From assembly GCF_900108875.1 (NCBI RefSeq), contig NZ_FNYJ01000006.1, positions 310,001-374,000 on the forward strand: a DNA stretch of 64,000 nt, given 5' to 3'. The stretch comes from Pseudomonas sp. NFR16 (GTDB lineage: Bacteria; Pseudomonadota; Gammaproteobacteria; Pseudomonadales; Pseudomonadaceae). This document shows, piece by piece, positions 23,540 to 31,307 of this stretch. Position numbers and translations under genes: made by a program. Below the pieces are notes generated by a model. The model had not been told where the DNA came from. It did not search any database and saw only the letters and a list, made by a program, of their open reading frames with translations. How positions within the stretch are numbered: the first letter of the stretch is position 1; the number at the start of each line of letters is the position of its first letter.

Positions 23540-23625
23540 CCGTGTAGGCGTGAGCTTGCCAGCGATTCCAACCGCTGCTGGTATTGCGGATTACCGGCGT
23601 CTTCGTGAGCAGGCGTGCAGACGCA
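23540..23625. repeat. Degenerate REP pair
   Basis: The words TGTAGGCGTGAGCTTGCCAGCGA (about 23542-23564) and TCTTCGTGAGCAGGC (about 23601-23615) look like diverged inverted REP arms of the GTAGGAGCGAGCTTGCTCGCGAA family. They fill the gap between the hydrolase operon and the convergent DUF2790 gene. Confidence 0.45.
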
Positions 23626-23780
23626 ACCGGGGTCTGAGCAATCAGGGAAGACCGGCAGCAGGTCGTAATTGACCTGTCAGTTCAACGAGGTGTCGCAGAG
23701 AAGGGGAGAGGCCGCCATTATTGTTCTGGCCCGCGCGGGCGGGTTCAGGCGGCCTGTCTCTCACGGGCGAGGTTTACGGA

Positions 23781-24038
23781 TCAATTGTCGCCCAGGCAGT
23801 TGTTACCGTTGGTTTCGTAGCGCAGGGTGTGGGCCTTGCCCATGTGATCGACGTAGCTGAGGTCTACTGGCCGAACGCCGCAGAAATTCAGGCTAGGCGT
23901 CTTGGTGACCTGAGCGATGTCCAGCTTGGTGCCGTAGGTGTAGTCCTGCACCTGCGGCATGTTTTTCATGTCGGCGTTGGCGGTCAGGGCAAAGCTGCTC
24001 AGGGCGGTCAGGGTCAGGGCGATCAGTGTGGTTTTCAT
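23781..24038 (-). CDS. DUF2790 small periplasmic protein (third copy)
   Basis: 85 aa, with signal peptide 1-22 (MKTTLIALTLTALSSFALTANA, cut before DMK). The mature part has YTYGTKLDIAQVT, LNFCGVRPVDLSYVDHMG and a C-terminal NNCLGDN, the same two-cysteine DUF2790 pattern. It is more diverged than the other two copies, and no TGTATC box lies in its upstream 150 bases, so it may be regulated differently. GGAAGCC lies just before the ATG. Convergent with the hydrolase operon. Confidence 0.85.
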   Translation of the reverse strand: MKTTLIALTLTALSSFALTANADMKNMPQVQDYTYGTKLDIAQVTKTPSLNFCGVRPVDLSYVDHMGKAHTLRYETNGNNCLGDN

Positions 24039-24169
24039 AATGGCTTCCTTCATATCGGGGAATGACTTTCTTGAGCCCGTATGACGAAGCCCGACCAGGG
24101 TTATTCCCGCCGGAACGAAATTAAATCCACGAGCGCCTGGAACATGCCGTGGCATGGCCGTACCGGGCT

Positions 24170-24279
24170 CTTCCCGGCTGAAGCCGGTCCTACAGATGCC
24201 GCAAGCGTTTTGTAGGCCCGACTGAAGCCAGTCCTAGAGATTGCGCGAGCGTTTTGTAGGACCGGCTTTAGCCGGGAAG
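24170..24279. repeat. Triple REP array, GTAGGACCGGC family
   Basis: Outer arms 24170-24193 and 24256-24279 are inverted copies of the family seen at 122-187 and 11124-11189. Between them, 24212-24237 carries a third, diverged unit (GTAGGCCCGACTGAAGCC). The direct word GCGTTTTGTAGG occurs before both the middle and the right unit, suggesting the extra unit arose by local duplication. Confidence 0.8.
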
Positions 24280-24328
24280 GCGTCGAGTGTTACGCCGCTG
24301 ATCGAAGGAGGCGTTCAACGACAGTTGG

Positions 24329-24377
24329 CTCACTCCCACAGAGATCTCCGGGTATTCCCGAACTCTTCGGCCACACC
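24329..24377. repeat. Decayed REPIN remnant related to 11233-11323
   Basis: The order of words CTCACTCCCACA, GATCTC, CGGG, ATTCCCGA and CTCT matches the reverse complement of the right arm and spacer of the REPIN at 11233-11323, with several substitutions. Only one arm is preserved. Confidence 0.5.
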
Positions 24378-24386
24378 CAACTCCCG

Positions 24387-24475
24387 TTGGAGCGCGCTTG
24401 CCCGCGAAGACTGGTTTCCAGCCGAAGCATCTTCGGCGGACACACCGGCCAGTTCGCGGGCAAGCGCGCTCCTAC
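24387..24475. repeat. REPIN, GTAGGAGCGCGCTTGCCCGCGAA family
   Basis: Inverted arms 24387-24408 and 24453-24475, the left arm reading TTGGAGCGC where the right has the complement of GTAGGAGCGC. The spacer holds the dyad CCGAAGCATCTTCGG. Confidence 0.85.
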
Positions 24476-24515
24476 AAGGGTAATGCGTGGCTGACGGGTA
24501 TCGAGCCAGGGCACT

Positions 24516-26045
24516 TCAGGCGACTTTCACCTGCATGACCGGAATCGGTTTGCGCATCAGCGTGCCCACCAGGCCTGCCGCGAACAGTGCCGTGCATCCG
24601 GCGGTCCACAACACGGTCGCGAAGCCACTGACGAAGGCTTGCTGTGCCAGTGGCTGCGCCACTTGCCGGGCGTCGCTGTCGAGCAGGTGCAGCGCGGCGC
24701 TCATGTCGCCGGCGACTACCCGCGAGGCGATGGACTGTGCCTGATCGAGCCAGAAAGGAGCGGCGATATGGAGACTCGCCTGCAGCGCGCTCAAGGTGTG
24801 GCTGGCGAGCAAGGCCCCGTAGGTGCCAACGGCCAGCATGATTGCGCTGAAGCGCATCGTGGTGCTCATGCCCGATGCCATGCCGGTTCGCTCGCGGGGC
24901 ACACACGCCATGATGTTTTTCTGCGTGTCGCCGTTGAGCAGCCCGGCACCCGCGCCGGTGACCGCCATGGCCAGCGCGAAGGCCGGATAACCGCCGACCC
25001 CGGTCGCCCAGGCGCACAGCAGGTTGCCGATACCGACCAGGCTCAGACCCAGCGCCATCATCGCCGCCGGCGACAGATTGCGTGACAGCGTCGTGCCCAG
25101 ACGCGGGCACAGCAGCATGGTGATCGCGAACGGCAACATGCTCAATCCCGAGTCGATGGCGCTGAATCCCAGCCCGTTCTGCAGATAAAACGGCAACAAC
25201 GTCATCATCACCTGTGCGCAGCCGGCATAGGCAAACATGCCCAGCAAGGCGCCGATGAAACGTGGCGACCGGAACAATTGCAGATCGACCATCGGTCGGC
25301 GCTGCACGCGTTCCACCAGAAAAAACAGCGCCAGCAGCAGGCCGCCGCCCGCCAGGCGGGCAAAGGTGAGCGGGTTGTCCCAGCCGATCCGGTTGGCCTC
25401 GATCAGGCCCCAGATCAAGCTCAGCAGACTGGCACTGAAAAACAGACTGCCCCAGGGATCGAGGCGCGCCGATTGCTCGTTACGTGATTCGCCGATGTTG
25501 CGCACCACCATGGCCAACAACAGCAGCCCCACGGGCAGGTTGAGGTAGAAGATCCAGCGCCAGCCGATGCCCTCGGCAATCAGCCCGCCCACAGTCGGCG
25601 CCGCTGTCATCGCCACCCCCATGCACGCGCCCCAGAATGCCCAGGCCTTGGCGCGCTCGGCTTCGTCGTGGAAGACGTGGCCAATGGTCGCCAGCGCCGA
25701 AGTCAGCAACAGCGCCGCGCCGACGCCCTTGATCGCACGCGCGAGGTCGAGCGTCAGGATGTCCGGCGCGGCGCCACAGCCCAACGAGGCAGCGATGAAC
25801 AACGCCAGGCCCGTCAACATCATCTTTTTGCGTCCGAAACGGTCGGCGAGACTGCCGGCGGGCAGCAACAACGCTGCAAACGCCAGCATGTAGGCGCTGA
25901 CCACCCATTCGATGTCGGCAAAACCCGCTCCCAGATCCCTGGCGATGCTCGGCAGCGTGACCGCGACGATGTTGGTGTCGAGCACGATCAACGAACACAC
26001 GCCCGAGGCGGTGAGCAGGGTCATGCGCGGGCTGGGCTGTGACAT
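24516..26045 (-). CDS. DHA2-family MFS drug efflux transporter (EmrB/QacA-like)
   Basis: 509 aa, with 14 predicted TM segments. Motif A (GSLADRFGRKKMML) lies after TM2, the TM1 region DTNIVAVTLPSIARDLG is typical of the QacA/EmrB subgroup, and the antiporter motif-C-like stretch is ACMGVAMTAAPTVGGLIAEGIGWRW in TM5. It likely exports lipophilic compounds by proton antiport. No membrane-fusion partner is adjacent, so it may act alone. It is divergent from the LysR regulator at 26242, the obvious candidate controller. Confidence 0.9.
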   Translation of the reverse strand: MSQPSPRMTLLTASGVCSLIVLDTNIVAVTLPSIARDLGAGFADIEWVVSAYMLAFAALLLPAGSLADRFGRKKMMLTGLALFIAASLGCGAAPDILTLDLARAIKGVGAALLLTSALATIGHVFHDEAERAKAWAFWGACMGVAMTAAPTVGGLIAEGIGWRWIFYLNLPVGLLLLAMVVRNIGESRNEQSARLDPWGSLFFSASLLSLIWGLIEANRIGWDNPLTFARLAGGGLLLALFFLVERVQRRPMVDLQLFRSPRFIGALLGMFAYAGCAQVMMTLLPFYLQNGLGFSAIDSGLSMLPFAITMLLCPRLGTTLSRNLSPAAMMALGLSLVGIGNLLCAWATGVGGYPAFALAMAVTGAGAGLLNGDTQKNIMACVPRERTGMASGMSTTMRFSAIMLAVGTYGALLASHTLSALQASLHIAAPFWLDQAQSIASRVVAGDMSAALHLLDSDARQVAQPLAQQAFVSGFATVLWTAGCTALFAAGLVGTLMRKPIPVMQVKVA

Positions 26046-26219
26046 TTGATGACTCCGGTCAGGTGTTAGGTTGCAGCTAATGAACAGGTTCAGACGCGAG
26101 ATCCGTCGTCAGCGTGCGCAGTGGACGGGGGTGATGCATCGCGCCGCTGTGCCGGCTGTCGGCTGGATACAGAATATTCCGGGATGGCTTATGCTTCGTT
26201 ACCTGCGCTCAGCATTCTT

Positions 26220-26236
26220 ATTACCCATCAGGTAAT
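26220..26236 (+). promoter_or_regulatory. Candidate LysR box at the regulator start
   Basis: ATTACCCATCAGGTAAT: perfect 6-bp arms around CATCA, containing the classical T-N11-A form (T26222 to A26234). It ends five bases before the LysR ATG, so binding would cover the ribosome-binding region or promoter and repress the regulator's own gene. Confidence 0.45.
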
Positions 26237-26241
26237 GACTC

Positions 26242-27120
26242 ATGGAAATCCGACATTTTCGCTATTTCCTGGCGGTGGCCCGGCATCGGCATTTCACCCG
26301 TGCAGCCGAGCAGCTGGGGATCGCGCCGCCGACCCTGACCCGACAGATCCAGGACCTCGAAAGCGCCCTCGGCACACGGCTGTTCGTGCGCGAACAGCGC
26401 GAAGTCAGGCTGACCGATGCCGGCAAGGCGCTGCAGGTGGAGGCTGAGCTTGCGGTACGGCAATTCGAGACCGCGCAGTACAACGTACAACGCGCCGGGC
26501 GCGGTGAGGCTGGCAAGATCGAACTGGGTTACGTGGCGTCTGCGGTGTTTTCCGGCGTGCTGCAGCAGCAGGTCGGTGAGTTTCGCCAGCGCTATGCGGA
26601 CGTTGAATTCAGCATCAATGAATACCTGATGCCGACCCTGCCGCGCTGGGTCGAAGAGGGCCGCCTCGATGTCGGGTTCATCCGCTCGCCCATGAACCTG
26701 CCCGACTCGGTCAGTGCGCTCAAACTGCTGACCGAAAGGTTCGCGCTGGCGCTGCCGGACAGCGCCTGGCTGTGCAAGCTCAAGTCCATCCACGCGGCGC
26801 ACCTGCAGAACGAAACGTTCATTCTCCCGGAGCAGATTTCCGGGACGCTGGAGGTGGCAGCGCAGGGCGGTTTTGCGCCGACGCTGGGGCCGCAGCCGGG
26901 CGGGCTGGTGTCGGTCATTGCGCTGGTCAGTCTCGGGCAGGGCGTTGCGGTGGTGCCGGAGTCGGTCGTCGATCACATTCGCCTGCCGAACGTGGTGTAC
27001 CGGCGCATCGATGACTGCCAGCCCACGTCCTCGCTTTCGCTGATCCACCGTCGCTACGAGAAGGCCCCGGCGGTCATTCGCTTCATCGACCACGTCAGGG
27101 AAACCCGGGCGTCTGAATGA
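26242..27120 (+). CDS. LysR-family transcriptional regulator
   Basis: 292 aa. The N-terminal winged HTH (1-60: MEIRHFRYFLAVARHRHFTRAAEQLGIAPPTLTRQI...) is followed by a linker helix and a type-2 periplasmic-binding-like effector domain (about 90-290, starting GKIELGYVASAVFSG). It is of the BenM/CatM/HcaR-like size class. It is divergent from the efflux pump and 90 bases upstream of the CoA-transferase on the same strand; either could be a target. Inducer unknown. Confidence 0.92.
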   Translation: MEIRHFRYFLAVARHRHFTRAAEQLGIAPPTLTRQIQDLESALGTRLFVREQREVRLTDAGKALQVEAELAVRQFETAQYNVQRAGRGEAGKIELGYVASAVFSGVLQQQVGEFRQRYADVEFSINEYLMPTLPRWVEEGRLDVGFIRSPMNLPDSVSALKLLTERFALALPDSAWLCKLKSIHAAHLQNETFILPEQISGTLEVAAQGGFAPTLGPQPGGLVSVIALVSLGQGVAVVPESVVDHIRLPNVVYRRIDDCQPTSSLSLIHRRYEKAPAVIRFIDHVRETRASE

Positions 27121-27210
27121 AAACAATGCCCCGTCGGGCAATTTTGGATTTTCAGCCTCGCCTTGAGGGCGGACAATTGCCCTCACTTTTCGAACAACAA
27201 AGGGCGCGTC

Positions 27211-28401
27211 ATGCAAAAGCCTCTGCAAGGGATTCGAGTCATTGAGCTGGGGCAACTGATTGCCGGGCCGTTTGCGGCCAAGATGCTGGGTGAGTTCGGT
27301 GCCGATGTAGTCAAGATCGAACCGCCGGGCACCGGAGACCCGTTGCGCAAATGGCGCCTGCTGCATGAAGGCACGTCGGTGTGGTGGGCCGTGTCCTCGC
27401 GCAACAAACGCTCGGTGACGCTGGACCTACGCGAGCCGGACGCTCAGGAGGTGGTGCGCAGATTGATCGCCGACGCCGATGTGCTGGTGGAAAATTTCCG
27501 GCCGGGCACGCTGGAAGGGTGGGGACTTGGCTGGAAAGAGCTGCATGCATTGAATCCACGACTGGTGATGCTGCGGGTCTCCGGGTACGGCCAGACCGGC
27601 CCGTACCGCGACCGTCCGGGTTTCGGCGTGGTCGGCGAGGCAATGGGCGGCCTGCGGCATCTGTCGGGCGAGCCCGGTCGCACGCCAGTGCGCGTGGGGG
27701 TTTCCATCGGTGACTCGCTCTCGGCCTTGCACGGCGTCATTGGCGTATTACTGGCGTTGCGTCATCGCGACCAGAACGGTGGCGAAGGCCAGGAAATCGA
27801 CGTCGCGCTCTACGAGTCGGTGTTCAACATGATGGAGAGCCTGATCCCTGAGTACTCGGTCTTTGGCGCCGTCCGGGCACCGGCCGGCAGCAGCCTGCCT
27901 GGCATCGCACCCTCCAATGCCTATCGCTGCCGCGACGGCCGGTACGCGCTGATCGCAGGCAACGGCGACAGCATTTACCAGCGCCTGATGGCCCTGATCG
28001 AGCGGCCTGACCTGGCGAACGACCCGGCCTTGGCCCACAACGACGGGCGGGTCAGGCAGGTCGAGCTGATCGATGCGGCCATTTCCGCCTGGGCCGCCAG
28101 CCTTGACCTCGATGACGTGCTTGCCAGGCTCACCGCTGCGCGGATCCCGGCAGGCAAGATCTACGACGCCGCCGACATCGCCAGCGACCCGCATTACCGG
28201 GCCCGCGACATGCTGCTCGACAGCCACCTCGATGACGGCACACCCGTGACCTTGCCCGGCATCGTGCCCAAGCTCGGCACCACGCCCGGCGGCGTTCAGC
28301 GTCCGGCACCGACATTGGGCCAGCACACTGACGAAGTCCTCGAACAACTGGGTATCAACGCCGAACAGCGCGCCGCCTGGCGCGCCCGTGGATTGATCTG
28401 A
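27211..28401 (+). CDS. Class III (CaiB/BaiF) CoA-transferase
   Basis: 396 aa. Family III CoA-transferase with N-terminal GIRVIELGQLIAGPFAAKMLGEFGAD split over 7-32, the RNKRSVTLDL strand, VENFRPGTLEGWGL, and catalytic D168 in VSIGDSLSALHG. It transfers CoA between carboxylic acids through an aspartyl-CoA intermediate; substrates are unknown. Start at 27211 begins the fold directly (MQKPLQGIRVIELG). Co-orientation with the LysR gene suggests linked regulation. Confidence 0.9.
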   Translation: MQKPLQGIRVIELGQLIAGPFAAKMLGEFGADVVKIEPPGTGDPLRKWRLLHEGTSVWWAVSSRNKRSVTLDLREPDAQEVVRRLIADADVLVENFRPGTLEGWGLGWKELHALNPRLVMLRVSGYGQTGPYRDRPGFGVVGEAMGGLRHLSGEPGRTPVRVGVSIGDSLSALHGVIGVLLALRHRDQNGGEGQEIDVALYESVFNMMESLIPEYSVFGAVRAPAGSSLPGIAPSNAYRCRDGRYALIAGNGDSIYQRLMALIERPDLANDPALAHNDGRVRQVELIDAAISAWAASLDLDDVLARLTAARIPAGKIYDAADIASDPHYRARDMLLDSHLDDGTPVTLPGIVPKLGTTPGGVQRPAPTLGQHTDEVLEQLGINAEQRAAWRARGLI

Positions 28402-28679
28402 AACGCAGACACATCAGGCGCGCCAGCTGCCGCTGAACGGGGCTGGCGGGTCTGCAGTTCTATGACTGTCCGTTCTGTGCGAAGGACAGCCACCGCCCCG
28501 TGTGCGAAAAGTGGCGACTCACGGCCGCCTGCTTCCGACACAGAATCGAGAAGGGTCCGACATCTTTCCCGAAGATGAAATGTTTCACTTCCCGCCTGGC
28601 TCCCGCCGCAGAAAAAACCGCATGGACGCACGTTATTCACCTTCGTCTGGCCTGACATTCATCAGGCCACAGGAGAAGC

Positions 28680-31250
28680 ATGCCCATGGACCTGGCTGCA
28701 TTGTGTACCTCGCAACATCGCCGATTGATCAAAATCGTCACGCCACTGCGCAACGAGCAAGCGCTGTTGCTCGATGCCTTCACGGGTGGTGAAGCGCTTT
28801 CGGAACTCTTCAGCTTCGAGCTCAGCTTGCTTTCCCAGAGCGCGGATATCGCCCTGAAGTCCCTGATCGGCCAGTCTGCACAGCTCCAGATTGAGCTGGC
28901 TGATGGCAGCACCCGTTTCATTGATGGCTGTATCAGCCGCTTCAGCTTCGAGTCCACTGATGGCGGTCTGGCTCGCTATTCGGCCACGCTTGTCCCGTGG
29001 TTATGGCACCTGAGTCGACGTCAGGATTCGCGCATTTTCCAGGAGCAGACGGTCGAAGACATCGTTCGGGCGGTTCTGTCCGGATATGGCGCCGTGCCGC
29101 ACTTCGAGTTCCGGCTGTTCAAGTCTCTCAAAACGCACAGCTACATCACCCAGTATTTCGAGACCGACCTGGATTTCGTCCTGCGCCTGCTGGAAGGTGA
29201 CGGCTTGTTTTTCTTCTTCGAGCACAGTGCGCAAGGTCACTGCATGGTCGTGAGCGATTACTCGCCCGGTCTGCTGCCGCTGCCTGGCCAACCGCGCATT
29301 CGTTATCACAGCGCCGCTGTCACCGAAACGACCGACGCAATCACCCAATGGAGCGCGCATCGCCACTTTCAGCCTGGCGCCGTTGCCATTCAGACCTTTG
29401 ATTACAAGCAACCCGCCAACCCGCTGATCGTCAGCATGAATAACCTGAACGAGCAGGGCGACGCGCCTGCCTATGAGGTTTACGTGCACACCGATGCGTA
29501 CTCGCATGGTGACTACGACCAAGGCGAGGCGCTGCTGCGTCGCCGCGTGGAAAACATCGAGCTGCAAGGCAAGGTGTTCACCGGCGCCAGTCATTGCCGG
29601 AGCATGCTGCCGGGTTACACCTTCGAGCTCACGCAACACTTTGACCATGACAATGGGTCGCGGGAGGATCGCCAGTTTCTGCTGCTGAGGGTCGAGCATC
29701 AGGGCTGCAATAACTACCGCTCCGACAAACCCTCCGATTACGCCAATACCTTCACCTGCGTTCGCAGCAAAGTGGTGTTCACGCCTGAGCGAACGATTGC
29801 CCGACCGACCATTGCAGGTCCATTGACCGCCATCGTGGTGGGCCCCGAAGGCGAAGAAGTCTTCACCGATGAAATGGGCCGCATCCAGGTGCGCTTTCAC
29901 TGGCAGCGCCGCGATGATGGCCGTTCGGACAGTCCCCGGACGGATGCGCAGGACACCACCTGGTTGCGTGTGGCGATGCCCAGCGCGGGCGAGGGCTTTG
30001 GGCATCAGTTCCTGCCGCGCATCGGTCAGGAAGTCATGGTTCAGCACCTGGGTGGCGACGTTGACCGCCCGGTGGTGACCGGTGTTTCGTATAACGCTGT
30101 TCAGCCGACGCCAAGCTTCAGCGCGGTGCACGGGTTGCCGGGCAACAAGGCGCTGTCCGGTATCAAGACCCGCGAACACAAAGGCGTCGGTCACAACGAG
30201 CTGCTGCTCGATGACACCAGCGGCTCGCCCCGCGCCCGGCTTGCCACCTCGCATCAGGCCAGTGCGTTGAACCTGGGACGACTTGTCACGCCACGTGAAA
30301 ACGGCAAGGCACAGCCGTTGGGCAATGGCGCGGAACTGCGCACCGATGCCGCGATTGCCGTGCGTGCTGCGCAGGGTCTGTTGCTAACGGCCAACGCAAA
30401 ACATCGCGCCAAAGACAACCAGCTCGAGCGCGACGACCTGCTCAAATTGCTCAGCGAGTGCGCCGGGCTTTTTGCTTCGCTGGGGCAAACCGCGAGCGCG
30501 CGGGGCGCCCAGCCCCTTGATCAAAGCGGGATAGACGGCTTGCGACAGGCGCTTGAGCAATGGCCCGCCCCTGCCAGCAACGCAAAGGGTGAGCCGATGA
30601 TTGCCCTGACCGGCGAGGCGGGACTGGTCAGCGCCACACCGGGGTCACAGGCGCATTACGCAGGAGCGAATCACGACACGACGGCTCAGGATCATCTGCA
30701 CCTCACCAGCGGCGCGGGCATGCACCTGCACGCTGGCAAAGGCATTTCCGCGTTTGCCCAGGATGACGGCATCACCGCCATCGCCAACCGGGGCAAGGTG
30801 CTGGTGCAGGCGCAGGAAGACGACATTGCCCTCAACGCCCAGCACAATCTCCACGCTTCAGCCACCGAGGGCGAAATCGTACTTACTGCCCCGACGATTC
30901 GCCTGATCGCCAGCGACGGCAGCTACATCAAAATCGGCAACGGCGTCGAGCTCGGTACACCCGGCACGATGAGCATGTACAGCAGCAAGAGAGTCTGGGC
31001 GCCTGCCAGCAGCGACAGCACGAACGTTCCTGCGTTCGGGCGGGACCCCGCAAGCCAGCGCCTGCAGCTCCATTACCCGGGCCATTCCGCGCAGGAGCCG
31101 GCGCTTGCCGCAGGCAACGCCTACCGCCTGAAACTGGAGGACGGGTCGTTGCTCGGCGGTCTGACCGACGCCGAGGGCCTTACCCAGGTTGTCGAAAAAC
31201 AGACCATGCAAAAAGTTGAAGTGTCGGCCCATCGCGATGTCACCGAGTGA
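28680..31250 (+). CDS. vgrG: Type VI secretion spike protein VgrG with TTR-like tail
   Basis: 856 aa. The N-terminal gp27-like region (about 15-370: FSFELSLLS, RYSATLVPWLWHLSRRQDSRIFQ, YFETDLDFVLRLLEGDGL) is followed by the gp5 OB-fold (about 380-480: GPEGEEVFTDEMGRIQVRFHW, TTWLRVAMPSAG, QHLGGDVDRPVVTG) and a DUF2345 beta-helix region (about 640-770: HLTSGAGMHLHAGKGIS). The last 63 residues (about 794-856: YRLKLEDGSLLGGLTDAEG) have the short beta-sandwich look of a transthyretin-like tail, a known docking site for Tle lipases. There is no enzymatic C-terminal domain. First of a four-gene cargo module; a second ATG at 28686 is possible. Confidence 0.95.
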   Translation: MPMDLAALCTSQHRRLIKIVTPLRNEQALLLDAFTGGEALSELFSFELSLLSQSADIALKSLIGQSAQLQIELADGSTRFIDGCISRFSFESTDGGLARYSATLVPWLWHLSRRQDSRIFQEQTVEDIVRAVLSGYGAVPHFEFRLFKSLKTHSYITQYFETDLDFVLRLLEGDGLFFFFEHSAQGHCMVVSDYSPGLLPLPGQPRIRYHSAAVTETTDAITQWSAHRHFQPGAVAIQTFDYKQPANPLIVSMNNLNEQGDAPAYEVYVHTDAYSHGDYDQGEALLRRRVENIELQGKVFTGASHCRSMLPGYTFELTQHFDHDNGSREDRQFLLLRVEHQGCNNYRSDKPSDYANTFTCVRSKVVFTPERTIARPTIAGPLTAIVVGPEGEEVFTDEMGRIQVRFHWQRRDDGRSDSPRTDAQDTTWLRVAMPSAGEGFGHQFLPRIGQEVMVQHLGGDVDRPVVTGVSYNAVQPTPSFSAVHGLPGNKALSGIKTREHKGVGHNELLLDDTSGSPRARLATSHQASALNLGRLVTPRENGKAQPLGNGAELRTDAAIAVRAAQGLLLTANAKHRAKDNQLERDDLLKLLSECAGLFASLGQTASARGAQPLDQSGIDGLRQALEQWPAPASNAKGEPMIALTGEAGLVSATPGSQAHYAGANHDTTAQDHLHLTSGAGMHLHAGKGISAFAQDDGITAIANRGKVLVQAQEDDIALNAQHNLHASATEGEIVLTAPTIRLIASDGSYIKIGNGVELGTPGTMSMYSSKRVWAPASSDSTNVPAFGRDPASQRLQLHYPGHSAQEPALAAGNAYRLKLEDGSLLGGLTDAEGLTQVVEKQTMQKVEVSAHRDVTE

Positions 31251-31307
31251 CGCGACATCAGCGCGCTGGCAACAGCCGACACACACGATTCAAATGGAAG
31301 TGAAATC

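Larger units (their letters stand above)
24039..24515. other. Intergenic repeat island (no genes)
   Basis: 477 bases between the third DUF2790 gene and the efflux pump. About 70% is REP sequence of three families: a triple unit at 24170-24279, a decayed copy at about 24329-24377, and a pair at 24387-24475. Nothing else is recognisable apart from the DUF2790 promoter region at 24039-24130. Confidence 0.75.

Noticed and set aside
28402..28679. Gap before vgrG examined for a tli3-like immunity gene or an sRNA
   Set aside because: No frame with a ribosome-binding site or membrane/lipoprotein signal fits in the 278 bases, and no stable hairpin with T-tract was seen.
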